Shown here in pieces: positions 1 to 6,780 of a stretch of 7,584 nt of DNA. A model generated the notes under the pieces. The model did no database searches and was not told the DNA's origin. It worked only from the letters and a program-made list of their open reading frames with translations. The position numbers and the translations under genes were made by a program. Position 1 is the first letter of the stretch; each line of letters opens with the position of its first letter. The stretch is from Ktedonobacter sp. (GTDB taxonomy: Bacteria; Chloroflexota; Ktedonobacteria; Ktedonobacterales; Ktedonobacteraceae), in contig DMFQ01000300.1 in the NCBI GenBank assembly GCA_003450555.1, positions 8,021-15,604 on the forward strand. Direction: 5' to 3'.

Positions 1-35
1 GCTTTGAATACATATATTTTGAAATAGAAAAGTGA

Positions 36-1817
36 ATGCATACCAATTTTGATACTGTTATCGGAGATTTCCAGCTAGCGCCAACTAAAAAAAAGCAAAT
101 ACTTCCACATACCAGCACAGTAACCTACAAAAACAGAGCCTCACTACCATTCATCGATGGCATAATTTTGGCTGGGCTGGCACTTGTGGCATTACTGCCA
201 CGCGTCATACTCGCTCACGAGCTTGACCTTGTCACAGATGAAATTATCTATATTATGGCAGGAAAGACCTATTTCCCTCTGCTACTCCACCTTCATATCC
301 GATCGAATCAGTGGGCGTTCAACTATGAGCATCCACCTTTGGTAAAATTGCTTATTGGTCTCTCTCTATTTCTCAATGCCCACATGGGTAGCATAGTAAG
401 CGAGCTCTTCGCTGCTCGAATGCCCAGCATTCTCTGTGGTACAGCCTTGATAGTAGCTGTCTACTGGCTGGGACGTGCACCTTTTGGTCGCGTCATCGCA
501 CTGCTTGCAGCGCTCTGTCTGGCTGTAAGCCCCTGGTTGGTTTATTTCAGCGCGCTTGCTTACCTCGATATGACCATGACGATGCTCGTTACCCTTGCCT
601 ACCTCCTACTGTGGCCTGCAATTCGGCAGCCGCGCTTGTACCTGCTTTCAGGACTTCTGGTGGGTCTGGGAATGGCAAGTAAGTATACAGCAATTCTTGT
701 TTTACCGAGTATTATCTTCTTCACCGCATACTATTTCATTGTGATCCGTTCCAGACTTGATACTGAGCAACGCCCTCCCGTACCATGGAAATGGTGGGTA
801 ATGGCCCTTTTGCTCATACCCGTGGCCTTCTTCATTGCCGATCCAGCTATCTGGCGCCAACCTTACAGCCTGTTCATCAAGAGTATACTTTTTGAGTGGC
901 ATCAATCAATAACCGGTCATCTAACATTTCTTGCAGGTCAATATGGAGGACATGTCTTCCACTGGGCTGTGCTTTATATTATTTTTGCCAAGCTCAGCAT
1001 CTTCGTCACTGCTCCCGCCCTCTTCTTTCTTATTTACGCCTTCATACAGCTATTGCGCTTCCATCTTAAAAAGACACAGCTTCAGATAACGGAGATAACT
1101 GCTATAGCTTTTTTGGGTAGCTGGTTAGTCTCAATAGTGTCTATGTTTAGCCTACTTACTATTGTAGTCGGGACACATTATTTTTTACCGCTGGTGGCGC
1201 CGATCGCTCTTGCGGGTGCATTTGGCATGACTATACTTGTTCGTTTTAGCTTTAAGACATTATTACAGAATAGCCCTGTGACTGCTGAAGATTGGAATAG
1301 CCAAAAAAGGGAAGCGGTAATTTCAGCCAAACAGCCTATTCATGTTCGCTCGACAGTAATGCTAGCACTTCTCTTCGTTTTTTTTGTAGGGCCACATCTC
1401 ATCGGATTAATGACGGTCTATGCAGAGGAAGGATATTCGAGTGAACTTTTTAACGGTGAGGACTCAGTGTTACAGGTGGCGTATCCAGGCTACCGAGAAG
1501 CTGCGCTCTGGTTACTAGCACATACCCATACGGCAGGCAGGGTAGGAATCGTTGCTTTTCCAGAAACGCTCATTCATGGTGACTATTACACATCCTGGTA
1601 TCGTTATAATAGTGATGTACAAGGAAAATTAACCTATAGCGAAGTTCAGCCTACAAGAGCCAGTTTTTCTTTTGACTATCTTATCTGGCCAATGCATTTA
1701 ATACAACGCGGTTACAGTATTCCAAAGGCATGGCGTTCGCATGTCGTTCATATGATTATTGGTGGACATACTATTTACTGTTTTATCCTGGCAAAAAAAC
1801 TCGCTACACTTACTTAA
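36..1817 (+). CDS. ArnT/PMT-like (GT39-like) integral membrane glycosyltransferase
   Basis: A 593-residue polytopic protein of the GT-C fold, expected to move a sugar from a polyprenyl-phosphate donor to an acceptor outside the cytoplasm. The first membrane segment is near residues 39-58. The first outer loop carries an acidic pair (D68-E69), the usual catalytic or metal-site position in this fold, and then EHPP at 98-101, matching the HPP motif of ArnT-like enzymes. Further family-like marks are SPW at 165-167 with D178, ASKYTA at 214-219, DPAIW at 269-273 and GTHYFLP at 379-385. About ten more hydrophobic segments follow. A basic loop spans 405-437, and residues from about 460 form a soluble, probably external, C-terminal domain. 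Length is normal for the family. ATG 36 directly follows an in-frame TGA (33-35), so no longer start exists; its ribosome site is poor (purine-rich AGAAAAG), leaving the start somewhat open. Acceptor and sugar cannot be read from sequence. Confidence 0.85.
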   Translation: MHTNFDTVIGDFQLAPTKKKQILPHTSTVTYKNRASLPFIDGIILAGLALVALLPRVILAHELDLVTDEIIYIMAGKTYFPLLLHLHIRSNQWAFNYEHPPLVKLLIGLSLFLNAHMGSIVSELFAARMPSILCGTALIVAVYWLGRAPFGRVIALLAALCLAVSPWLVYFSALAYLDMTMTMLVTLAYLLLWPAIRQPRLYLLSGLLVGLGMASKYTAILVLPSIIFFTAYYFIVIRSRLDTEQRPPVPWKWWVMALLLIPVAFFIADPAIWRQPYSLFIKSILFEWHQSITGHLTFLAGQYGGHVFHWAVLYIIFAKLSIFVTAPALFFLIYAFIQLLRFHLKKTQLQITEITAIAFLGSWLVSIVSMFSLLTIVVGTHYFLPLVAPIALAGAFGMTILVRFSFKTLLQNSPVTAEDWNSQKREAVISAKQPIHVRSTVMLALLFVFFVGPHLIGLMTVYAEEGYSSELFNGEDSVLQVAYPGYREAALWLLAHTHTAGRVGIVAFPETLIHGDYYTSWYRYNSDVQGKLTYSEVQPTRASFSFDYLIWPMHLIQRGYSIPKAWRSHVVHMIIGGHTIYCFILAKKLATLT

Positions 1818-1818
1818 T

Positions 1819-1823
1819 GGAGG
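1819..1823 (+). promoter_or_regulatory. Ribosome binding site GGAGG for the gene at 1838
   Basis: GGAGG begins one base after the stop codon of the preceding gene (TAA, 1815-1817). The spacer to ATG 1838 is 14 bases, longer than usual. The same core lies inside a five-codon open frame that starts at the overlapping ATG 1817 (MEALK, stop TAG 1832-1834). ATG 1838 is still the best start, because the next in-frame Met is far inside the protein. Confidence 0.55.
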
Positions 1824-1837
1824 CATTGAAATAGACC

Positions 1838-2764
1838 ATGAGTACTGAATCTACGAATTCTACCGTCGATCCTTCGACGGCATTAATACAACGAAAGAAT
1901 AAACGAGAAGCTGCATCTGAAGGGAGCATACAGACTAAACCAAACCGGAGATGGAACTGGCAAGATGCGCTCTACCTGTTGATCTTATTAGGACTGGTAG
2001 TTGCTATGGCACTCCACTATACTCCCAATCTAACAGGCGAGGTTGCCGGTTTATGGTGGGATCCACTCCTCAATATGTGGACAATGTCCTGGGATACGAC
2101 GACACTGCTTCACGCGCCCTTGCATTTGTGGCAGGCGCAGATTCTTTATCCCAACAACAACTCGTTGTCACTTTCTGAAAACCTGTTGGGCGAGACGATA
2201 TTTTTTGCACCCATCTACCTTAGCACCCATAATCCGGTACTTGCCTATAATATAACGCTCTATTTAACGTTTCTCCTGTGCGGCATCAACATGTATATTA
2301 TGGCGCGCCACTACACTGGAAAGCCTTTTGCGGCATTTGTGGCCGCGTTGATCTATGCCTTTTCACCCTATCGGCTGGGTCAGATCGATCATATCCATAT
2401 TATCGCAGGTGAATGGATGCCTTTAGCGTTTTTATATCTTGACCTCTCGCTTGAACGAGGGCGCTGGCGTCACTGGATTCTTTTTGCCTTGTTTTACCTC
2501 CTTCAACTGCTGAGCAGCATTTATTATGCTATTTTCCTTAGCTATGCTTTGCTGGCATTTGTTCTTTTCCGCTATACGAAACCATTCGTGATACACCTTC
2601 GTTCTAACAAAGGGACCTATCTAAAATTCCTCCTTTCCCGAGGAGTGAAGCCAGCTATTATTTTGACAGTGATGTTTCTCTTTCTAGGTGTTCTTATGGA
2701 CGCCTTATCTTTTATCGCTGCGACATGGATTCTCACGATCACTCATTCAGACTGCAAATTATAG
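1838..2764 (+). CDS. N-terminal fragment of the GT-C-like membrane protein
   Basis: This frame codes for 308 residues, of which about the first 284-287 belong to the family. A hydrophilic, basic cytoplasmic leader (1-40) precedes the first membrane segment at 43-60. The first outer loop holds WDPLLNMW (74-81), with the acidic residue D75 where GT-C enzymes place a catalytic Asp, followed by YPNN (104-107) and SENLLGE (113-119). Four or five hydrophobic helices follow, with FSPYRLGQIDHIH at 175-187 and EWMPLAF at 192-198, a pattern I know from uncharacterised membrane proteins often labelled glycosyltransferase in Chloroflexota and other bacteria. The last 20 or so residues (about 288-308) are out-of-frame translation ending at a chance TAG. 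No enzyme activity has been assigned to this family that I can name with certainty. Confidence 0.7.
   Translation: MSTESTNSTVDPSTALIQRKNKREAASEGSIQTKPNRRWNWQDALYLLILLGLVVAMALHYTPNLTGEVAGLWWDPLLNMWTMSWDTTTLLHAPLHLWQAQILYPNNNSLSLSENLLGETIFFAPIYLSTHNPVLAYNITLYLTFLLCGINMYIMARHYTGKPFAAFVAALIYAFSPYRLGQIDHIHIIAGEWMPLAFLYLDLSLERGRWRHWILFALFYLLQLLSSIYYAIFLSYALLAFVLFRYTKPFVIHLRSNKGTYLKFLLSRGVKPAIILTVMFLFLGVLMDALSFIAATWILTITHSDCKL
1863..1880 (+). repeat. Small hairpin near the start of the second gene
   Basis: CCGTCGA (1863-1869) and TCGACGG (1874-1880) are exact reverse complements around a 4-base loop. The stem of 7 bp starts 25 bases after the first base of the start codon. It has no T-run after it, so it is not a terminator. 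It might slow early elongation, but a stem of this size can arise by chance. Confidence 0.4.
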
Positions 2765-3785
2765 CGCGACGCTGCGAGATTTTGGCTTCGCAGTGCCGTT
2801 TAACTGGTTGTACGGCTATAACGTTTACAGAGGGCAGGTACTTCCGCTTGATAGTGAACATTACCTGTTTCTGGGCCTGGTAACGCTAGCCCTGACGGCA
2901 TCAGGTGTGTTACTCGCTTTTTGGCGGAAACTGACAGCACTTCGTGCTTACGTGTGGACAGGCCTGATCGTATTGCTTTTTGCATTTGGTCCTACCTTGC
3001 ATTACACTTTGCCTGGCGGGTCGCCATATACGTCTCTGATTCCAATATCAACCATGCAACCAAACTCTCCCATGCCCTGGACGCTCGCCTACAGTGTACT
3101 GCCTGGTTTCGAGGGCCTACGCGTTCCAGCTCGACTTATCGGCGTCTTATTGATAATGCTCGCGCTCCTGTCTGCATACGCGGTATCCTGGCTACAGTCC
3201 ATGAGTTTGAGTAGCAGGAAAACAGCAGAAAAGACCAATCTGCAGTCTCCTGTTGAAAGTAAAACGTTCCATCGTTACACGAGGTTCTTTGTGTTTAGAG
3301 GCATTGCTATTCAATGTTTACTGGTAGTGCTTCCTCTTGCCATTTTGCTGGAAGCACTACCAGCCTATTTGCCGGTTACACAAGTGCCTACTGGCAATGC
3401 TATTCCACTTGTCTATCAATGGCTTGCCTCCCATGGAGACCAGCAGCCCCTTGTTGAACTACCGATGGCTGCTACAGATAGAAATTTTGAAACAAAGAAT
3501 GAAGCGTGGTATGACTACTATGCTATTTACCACTCTCACCCCATTGCCGACGGGTGGAGTGGCTATCGGCCATCGTTGACTTCTACTCTATCAATAGTGC
3601 TGATGAGCTTCCCATCAGGAAGTAGTTTGAGCATTTTGAAAAAGTATCACATTCAATATGTCGTGCTTCATCTTCAATTCTATAGCCCAGCGGTAGCGAA
3701 TAGTATACTGGCGAAGGTAGAGTCAAGCTCTGACTTACGCCGCGTCGCAGTTTTCGGTAATGATTCAGTTTGGCAGGTGATTTAA
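2688..3785 (+). CDS. C-terminal fragment of the GT-C-like membrane protein
   Basis: This frame is open from GTG 2688 for 365 codons. The GTG has no ribosome site of its own (only TTTCTAG lies before it), so independent translation is unlikely and the piece is best read as the remainder of the upstream gene. Residues 1-35 give a re-entrant or loop region with TPYLLSL and SATLRDF, followed by membrane segments at about 58-78, 88-102, 142-165 and 204-224. LPGFEGLRVPARL (138-150) matches the P-F-x-x-L-R-x-P-x-R pattern common in this protein type. From about residue 230 a soluble, probably external domain begins: YQWLASHG (243-250), VELPMA (256-261), a Tyr-rich stretch (275-281), then YVVLH (324-328) near the end. 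This domain resembles the C-terminal domains of YfhO-like and related GT-C proteins. Confidence 0.7.
   Translation: MFLWTPYLLSLRHGFSRSLIQTANYSATLRDFGFAVPFNWLYGYNVYRGQVLPLDSEHYLFLGLVTLALTASGVLLAFWRKLTALRAYVWTGLIVLLFAFGPTLHYTLPGGSPYTSLIPISTMQPNSPMPWTLAYSVLPGFEGLRVPARLIGVLLIMLALLSAYAVSWLQSMSLSSRKTAEKTNLQSPVESKTFHRYTRFFVFRGIAIQCLLVVLPLAILLEALPAYLPVTQVPTGNAIPLVYQWLASHGDQQPLVELPMAATDRNFETKNEAWYDYYAIYHSHPIADGWSGYRPSLTSTLSIVLMSFPSGSSLSILKKYHIQYVVLHLQFYSPAVANSILAKVESSSDLRRVAVFGNDSVWQVI
3321..3363 (+). repeat. Perfect 14-bp inverted repeat inside the coding region
   Basis: CTGGTAGTGCTTCC (3321-3334) and GGAAGCACTACCAG (3350-3363) are exact reverse complements separated by 15 bases. The element encodes part of a membrane helix (LVVLPLAILLEALP), so both arms are coding. 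No T-run follows, so it is not a classic terminator. A 14-bp perfect arm pair within 43 bases is not expected by chance in a window of this size. Confidence 0.75.
3775..3780 (+). promoter_or_regulatory. Ribosome binding site AGGTGA for the PIG-V-like gene
   Basis: AGGTGA matches the 3' half of the full Shine-Dalgarno sequence and lies 8 bases before ATG 3789. It is embedded in the last codons of the preceding gene, which suggests translational coupling. Confidence 0.6.
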
Positions 3786-3788
3786 ACT

Positions 3789-4931
3789 ATGAAACGCGTA
3801 CCGGTCCGAGACATACTGTGGTTATTCGTCATCACTCGCTTGTTGCTGGTAATGGTAACATACGTTGGCTATATTTTGCTTACGGCACAAAAATATTCGA
3901 GTAACCCGGTCGATATAGGAGGAATACTAACATCCTGGAATCACTGGGATGCAGCAAACTATGTGCGAATCGCTCAATTTGGCTATCAGACACCTTTTGA
4001 TGTTGCTTTCTTTCCTTTGTTCCCCTTGCTTATCAAAGTAATTGCTTCTGTATCAGGCAATAGGGACTACCTTCTCATTGGAACCATTATTAGTAATGGA
4101 GCGCTATTAGGAACACTATTTATGCTCTACCAGCTCGCTGTCGACGTTGGAGGGGAAGAAATCGCGCAGCGCACACTCCTCTACCTCTGTATATTCCCGA
4201 CCGCTTTTTTCTTCTTCGCGCCTTATAACGAGTCGTTGTTTCTCTTCCTGACAGCAAGCGCATTTCTCGCCTTGCGCCGCCAGCGCTGGTGGCTGGCAGG
4301 CCTCCTCGGTTTACTGGCTTCATTAACGCGTTCAGCCGGCGTACTACTTATGCTCCCATATATTGTCGAGCTTTGGATGACACGCGAAAGCATCATTGCT
4401 TCCCGGCAAAATATACTGCTGAGAATCTTGCCAGTGCTACTCATCCCGGTGGGTACTGCGCTTTACGCCCTCTATTGCTGGCATATTTCGGGAAACCCGT
4501 TCGATTTTGCCTCAGTACAGAGTCACTGGGGGCGCCATGTGACCTGGCCATGGTTAGGAATATGGTATTCACTTACCGAAATATTCTGGTTTCAGCCCTT
4601 TGGTTCATTTAATGAGGTACACAACGTCATTGATTTAAGCGCGACACTTGCTTTCATAGCCCTGGCAATAGTGGGGAGGAACAAGCTGCGAGCAAGTTAT
4701 AGCATCTGGCTAGGCGTGTTGCTCTTCTATATCCTGATAAGCCCTTCTATTGCAAATGTTGACACGCTCGCGTCAAATCAGCGCTTCGTTCTGGAACTGT
4801 TTCCCGCCTTTATTACGCTGGCCATGCTCGGCATCAAACATCCGCGCCTTCATCAGGCACTGCTCATTGTATTTCCTGCTTTACTTGCCACGCTAAGCAT
4901 TCTTTTCATCATGAATCGCTGGATGGTTTAG
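3789..4931 (+). CDS. PIG-V-like (GT76-like) membrane mannosyltransferase
   Basis: A 380-residue polytopic protein resembling the PIG-V family, whose eukaryotic member adds the second mannose to GPI anchors from dolichyl-phosphate-mannose. Bacterial relatives are largely uncharacterised. After the first membrane helix (8-31) the outer loop carries WNHWDAANYVRIAQFGY (50-66), with D53 in the position of the catalytic Asp, followed by AFFPLFPLL (73-81), a strong family mark. Next come FPTAFFFFAPYNESLFL (136-152), LTRSAG (179-184), SGNPFDF (234-240) and SNQRFVLELFP (329-339), all in the usual order. About nine or ten hydrophobic helices run to the end, and no large soluble C-terminal domain is present. 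The start has a good ribosome site, and the gap to the previous gene is 3 bases. The sugar is probably mannose by family, but this is not shown by the sequence alone. Confidence 0.85.
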   Translation: MKRVPVRDILWLFVITRLLLVMVTYVGYILLTAQKYSSNPVDIGGILTSWNHWDAANYVRIAQFGYQTPFDVAFFPLFPLLIKVIASVSGNRDYLLIGTIISNGALLGTLFMLYQLAVDVGGEEIAQRTLLYLCIFPTAFFFFAPYNESLFLFLTASAFLALRRQRWWLAGLLGLLASLTRSAGVLLMLPYIVELWMTRESIIASRQNILLRILPVLLIPVGTALYALYCWHISGNPFDFASVQSHWGRHVTWPWLGIWYSLTEIFWFQPFGSFNEVHNVIDLSATLAFIALAIVGRNKLRASYSIWLGVLLFYILISPSIANVDTLASNQRFVLELFPAFITLAMLGIKHPRLHQALLIVFPALLATLSILFIMNRWMV

Positions 4932-4934
4932 GAG
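4930..4934 (+). promoter_or_regulatory. Ribosome binding site AGGAG that decides the start of the next gene
   Basis: AGGAG overlaps the TAG stop (4929-4931) of the PIG-V-like gene. It is only 3 bases from ATG 4938 but 9 bases from ATG 4944, so the second Met is favoured. The overlap with the stop codon points to coupled translation. Confidence 0.65.
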
Positions 4935-4943
4935 TAGATGCTG

Positions 4944-6686
4944 ATGGGTAAAAAAATGGCGGATAAAGCATTATTACCTTATCGGCCCTTTGAAACGGCT
5001 CTCCTTGACCAGCAAGTGATGTTTGTACAAGCAAGGAACATTATACTTGGCGCTCTTGCTTATTTGCTGTGTCTCTGCGTGAGTGTCTCACCGCTTCTAC
5101 ACCTGGCTGGCAAGACATTCCTTTTACCATTGCCGACCAACCCAATTCTTCTGCTATGGGGTGCATGGCTGCCAAATGATCTGCATTTGCAGCCAATGCG
5201 GCTCGATTCGATTAGAGTGACGAACGATATCGAACTCTCGTTTCTGCTGCTACTGGAGTTTGGTATCTATGCATTTTGCGCTTTTTTTGCCCATCGACTG
5301 CCGGAACGAGGCCATTATAAAAGAATTTTTGGCGTGATCGCTTGCGGAGCAATAGTGTTTGGGCTTATTCACGTACTTACTCCAGCAATGCTTTCACGGG
5401 ATATCTTCGTTTACGCGGGCTATGGTCGTACTATTGTAGCCTATCATGCCAATCCGTATTTTGTAACACCATCTGCCTACCCACAAGACCCAATCACACC
5501 TTATGATGATTGGAGATATGCAACATCCGCCTATGGGCCTGTCTGGTTGGTAATCTGTTCCCTATGGGCTTTTCTGTCAGGGAGTTCTCTATTAGGGTAT
5601 TTCTTTGCCTTTCGCTTATTTGGCCTGGCTGCTCACCTGGCTAATACATGGTTTGTGGCTGCTATCTTGAAGAAAATGGGGCGCTCACCTCGCACTGTAA
5701 CGCTTGGAATGCTTCTTTACGCATGGAATCCACTAGTATTGTTTGAAAGTTGCCAGGGTGGGCATAATGATACATTTATGGTTACCTTGATGTTACTGGG
5801 TATCCTTTTGGGTCTACGGGCAGAGCAACACGGTTTCGCCCGTCCATTTCACTACTTACCACCAATTATCGTCTTAACGCTTGCTACAATGGTGAAATTT
5901 ACTTCTGCACCGCTGCTATTTTTTTTCCTGGTACTCATGAGTCGACATATCTACTCGGCAAATCTGTCAGATCCTCAATTCAACTATACAAAGGGATGGC
6001 GATCATGGAAGCGCATCTTTCCGAGAGTCCTTTTAGCAACTGTCACCAGCGGCTTAGTAGCATTGCTCTGCTATGCTCCTTTCTGGATCTATCACAGTAT
6101 AAGCTCAATCATAGGTAGCTTTTCCTCGCCACCATCCGCATATTATTCAGAAAATTCTCTGCTGCGAGTCATGTATGACTGGGTAAAAACATATGGCTTA
6201 CCTGCTCAGACATCCTGGATGTATTTGCCAGTTTCTGCATTGAGTAATCATACTGTCTGGAATGTGATCAACCTGATCGCCCTTCTTTTTGCGTTAAGTA
6301 TTGGAGCTATCTGTTTGTGGCGCACTCCCACTATGCATACCATGATTCTCGCTACGCTTGCCACATTGGCTTTACTTCTTGTAGTAACACCCTGGTTCTT
6401 TTCATGGTATATCACATGGCTCGTAGGTCTGGCAGCTATCAGCTGCTCTTCAACAACGCTCCAGAGCACATGGACAAGGACAAGGCAAGCGCTGATAGCT
6501 TTCTCATTGACTTTCTCTGCTACTGCATTTGTGACGTATTTCGCAGCCATAGGTGGTTGGAGCGGACTGAACTGGTTACTTATGATCTGTCCGCCCATAC
6601 TTGTTTTTATCGCTTTCATCACTCACAGGAAAAAGCTACATTTGCAATCTTCAGCTACTAACTGTACAATTACTCCCAGTCACTAA
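4944..6686 (+). CDS. MptA/MptB-like polyprenyl-phosphomannose dependent mannosyltransferase
   Basis: A 580-residue polytopic GT-C protein resembling the actinobacterial MptA/MptB alpha-1,6-mannosyltransferases, which build the lipomannan backbone from polyprenyl-phosphate-mannose outside the membrane. Marks in order (numbered from ATG 4944): SRDIFVYAGYGR (151-162), with D153 as the likely catalytic Asp in the first large outer loop; HANPY (168-172); SAYGPVW (195-201); NPLVLFE (262-268) followed by GGHND (272-276); KFTSAPLL (318-325); PWFFSWY (483-489). The S-R-D, Y-G-P and G-G-H-N-D motifs are the family's signature set. At least eleven hydrophobic helices are visible, and a basic tail of about 20 residues ends the protein. 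ATG 4938 is an alternative start adding two residues, but its ribosome site spacing is too short. The gene lies 12 bases after the PIG-V-like gene. Linkage formed and acceptor are inferred from the family only. Confidence 0.8.
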   Translation: MGKKMADKALLPYRPFETALLDQQVMFVQARNIILGALAYLLCLCVSVSPLLHLAGKTFLLPLPTNPILLLWGAWLPNDLHLQPMRLDSIRVTNDIELSFLLLLEFGIYAFCAFFAHRLPERGHYKRIFGVIACGAIVFGLIHVLTPAMLSRDIFVYAGYGRTIVAYHANPYFVTPSAYPQDPITPYDDWRYATSAYGPVWLVICSLWAFLSGSSLLGYFFAFRLFGLAAHLANTWFVAAILKKMGRSPRTVTLGMLLYAWNPLVLFESCQGGHNDTFMVTLMLLGILLGLRAEQHGFARPFHYLPPIIVLTLATMVKFTSAPLLFFFLVLMSRHIYSANLSDPQFNYTKGWRSWKRIFPRVLLATVTSGLVALLCYAPFWIYHSISSIIGSFSSPPSAYYSENSLLRVMYDWVKTYGLPAQTSWMYLPVSALSNHTVWNVINLIALLFALSIGAICLWRTPTMHTMILATLATLALLLVVTPWFFSWYITWLVGLAAISCSSTTLQSTWTRTRQALIAFSLTFSATAFVTYFAAIGGWSGLNWLLMICPPILVFIAFITHRKKLHLQSSATNCTITPSH

Positions 6687-6770
6687 TTTACGTAACGGCA
6701 AATACCTGGTTTACTTTCAACAAAAGAGTTTTTTATCAAGAAAGAATGCTATGCGCTGGTTACCAATAGT

Positions 6771-6775
6771 AAAGG
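6771..6775 (+). promoter_or_regulatory. Possible ribosome binding site AAAGG for the DedA gene
   Basis: AAAGG is 5 bases before ATG 6781. The competing starts are ATG 6751, preceded only by weak AGAAAG, and ATG 6805, with no visible site. This favours 6781, though only modestly. Confidence 0.4.
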
Positions 6776-6780
6776 TTTAT

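Larger units (their letters stand above)
1838..3785 (+). pseudogene. Frameshifted gene: large polytopic GT-C-like membrane protein, about 648 residues if repaired
   Basis: Two overlapping open frames together make one protein of a recognisable type: a 10-14 segment membrane protein whose N-terminal half has an outer-loop acidic motif and whose C-terminal half ends in a soluble domain. The downstream frame is +1 to the upstream one, so one extra base (or two missing) lies between them. The downstream frame is closed by TAG at 2685-2687 and the upstream one by TAG at 2762-2764, which brackets the switch. Residues such as TPYLLSL and SATLRDF in the downstream frame look like the true continuation, so the shift is most likely at 2685-2705. 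A spare G in the GG at 2687-2688 is one minimal explanation. The cause could be a real mutation, a sequencing or assembly error, or, less likely, recoding. If real, the gene is probably inactive. It sits 3 bases ahead of the PIG-V-like gene. Confidence 0.75.

Noticed and set aside
1..35. Possible promoter (TATATT at 13-18) or the end of an upstream gene reading into TGA 33-35
   Set aside because: No -35 element can be placed inside the window for TATATT. Two of the three frames are open from the edge for only 8-10 codons, so neither reading can be supported.
186..201. Small hairpin GTGGCA/TGCCAC in the first gene
   Set aside because: A 6-bp stem occurs several times by chance in a window of this size, and nothing around it suggests a function.
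2680..2700. Programmed +1 ribosomal frameshifting
   Set aside because: No slow codon or stop lies at the shift point in the zero frame (TTT CTA GGT GTT CTT ATG), no known slippery motif is present and no internal Shine-Dalgarno sequence stimulates it. A mutation or sequence error is simpler.
4268..4285. Palindrome CCAGCGCTGG in the PIG-V-like gene
   Set aside because: A 10-base palindrome inside coding sequence with no loop is expected by chance and has no supporting context.
6248..6622. 124-codon open frame on the minus strand opposite the MptA/B-like gene
   Set aside because: It lies wholly within a well-supported gene, has no recognisable protein features and looks like a chance antisense frame.
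6687..6750. Promoter in the gap before the DedA gene (TTACTT 6711 and TATCAA 6734, 17 bases apart)
   Set aside because: Both boxes match the consensus poorly and the -10 lacks its final T. The gap can be explained as an ordinary intra-operon spacer.
6601..6780. Longer N-terminus for the DedA protein starting at TTG 6601 or ATG 6751
   Set aside because: The TTG start would overlap the mannosyltransferase gene by 86 bases and add a non-family sequence. ATG 6751 has only a weak purine stretch before it. ATG 6781 has the better site, although 6751 cannot be ruled out.
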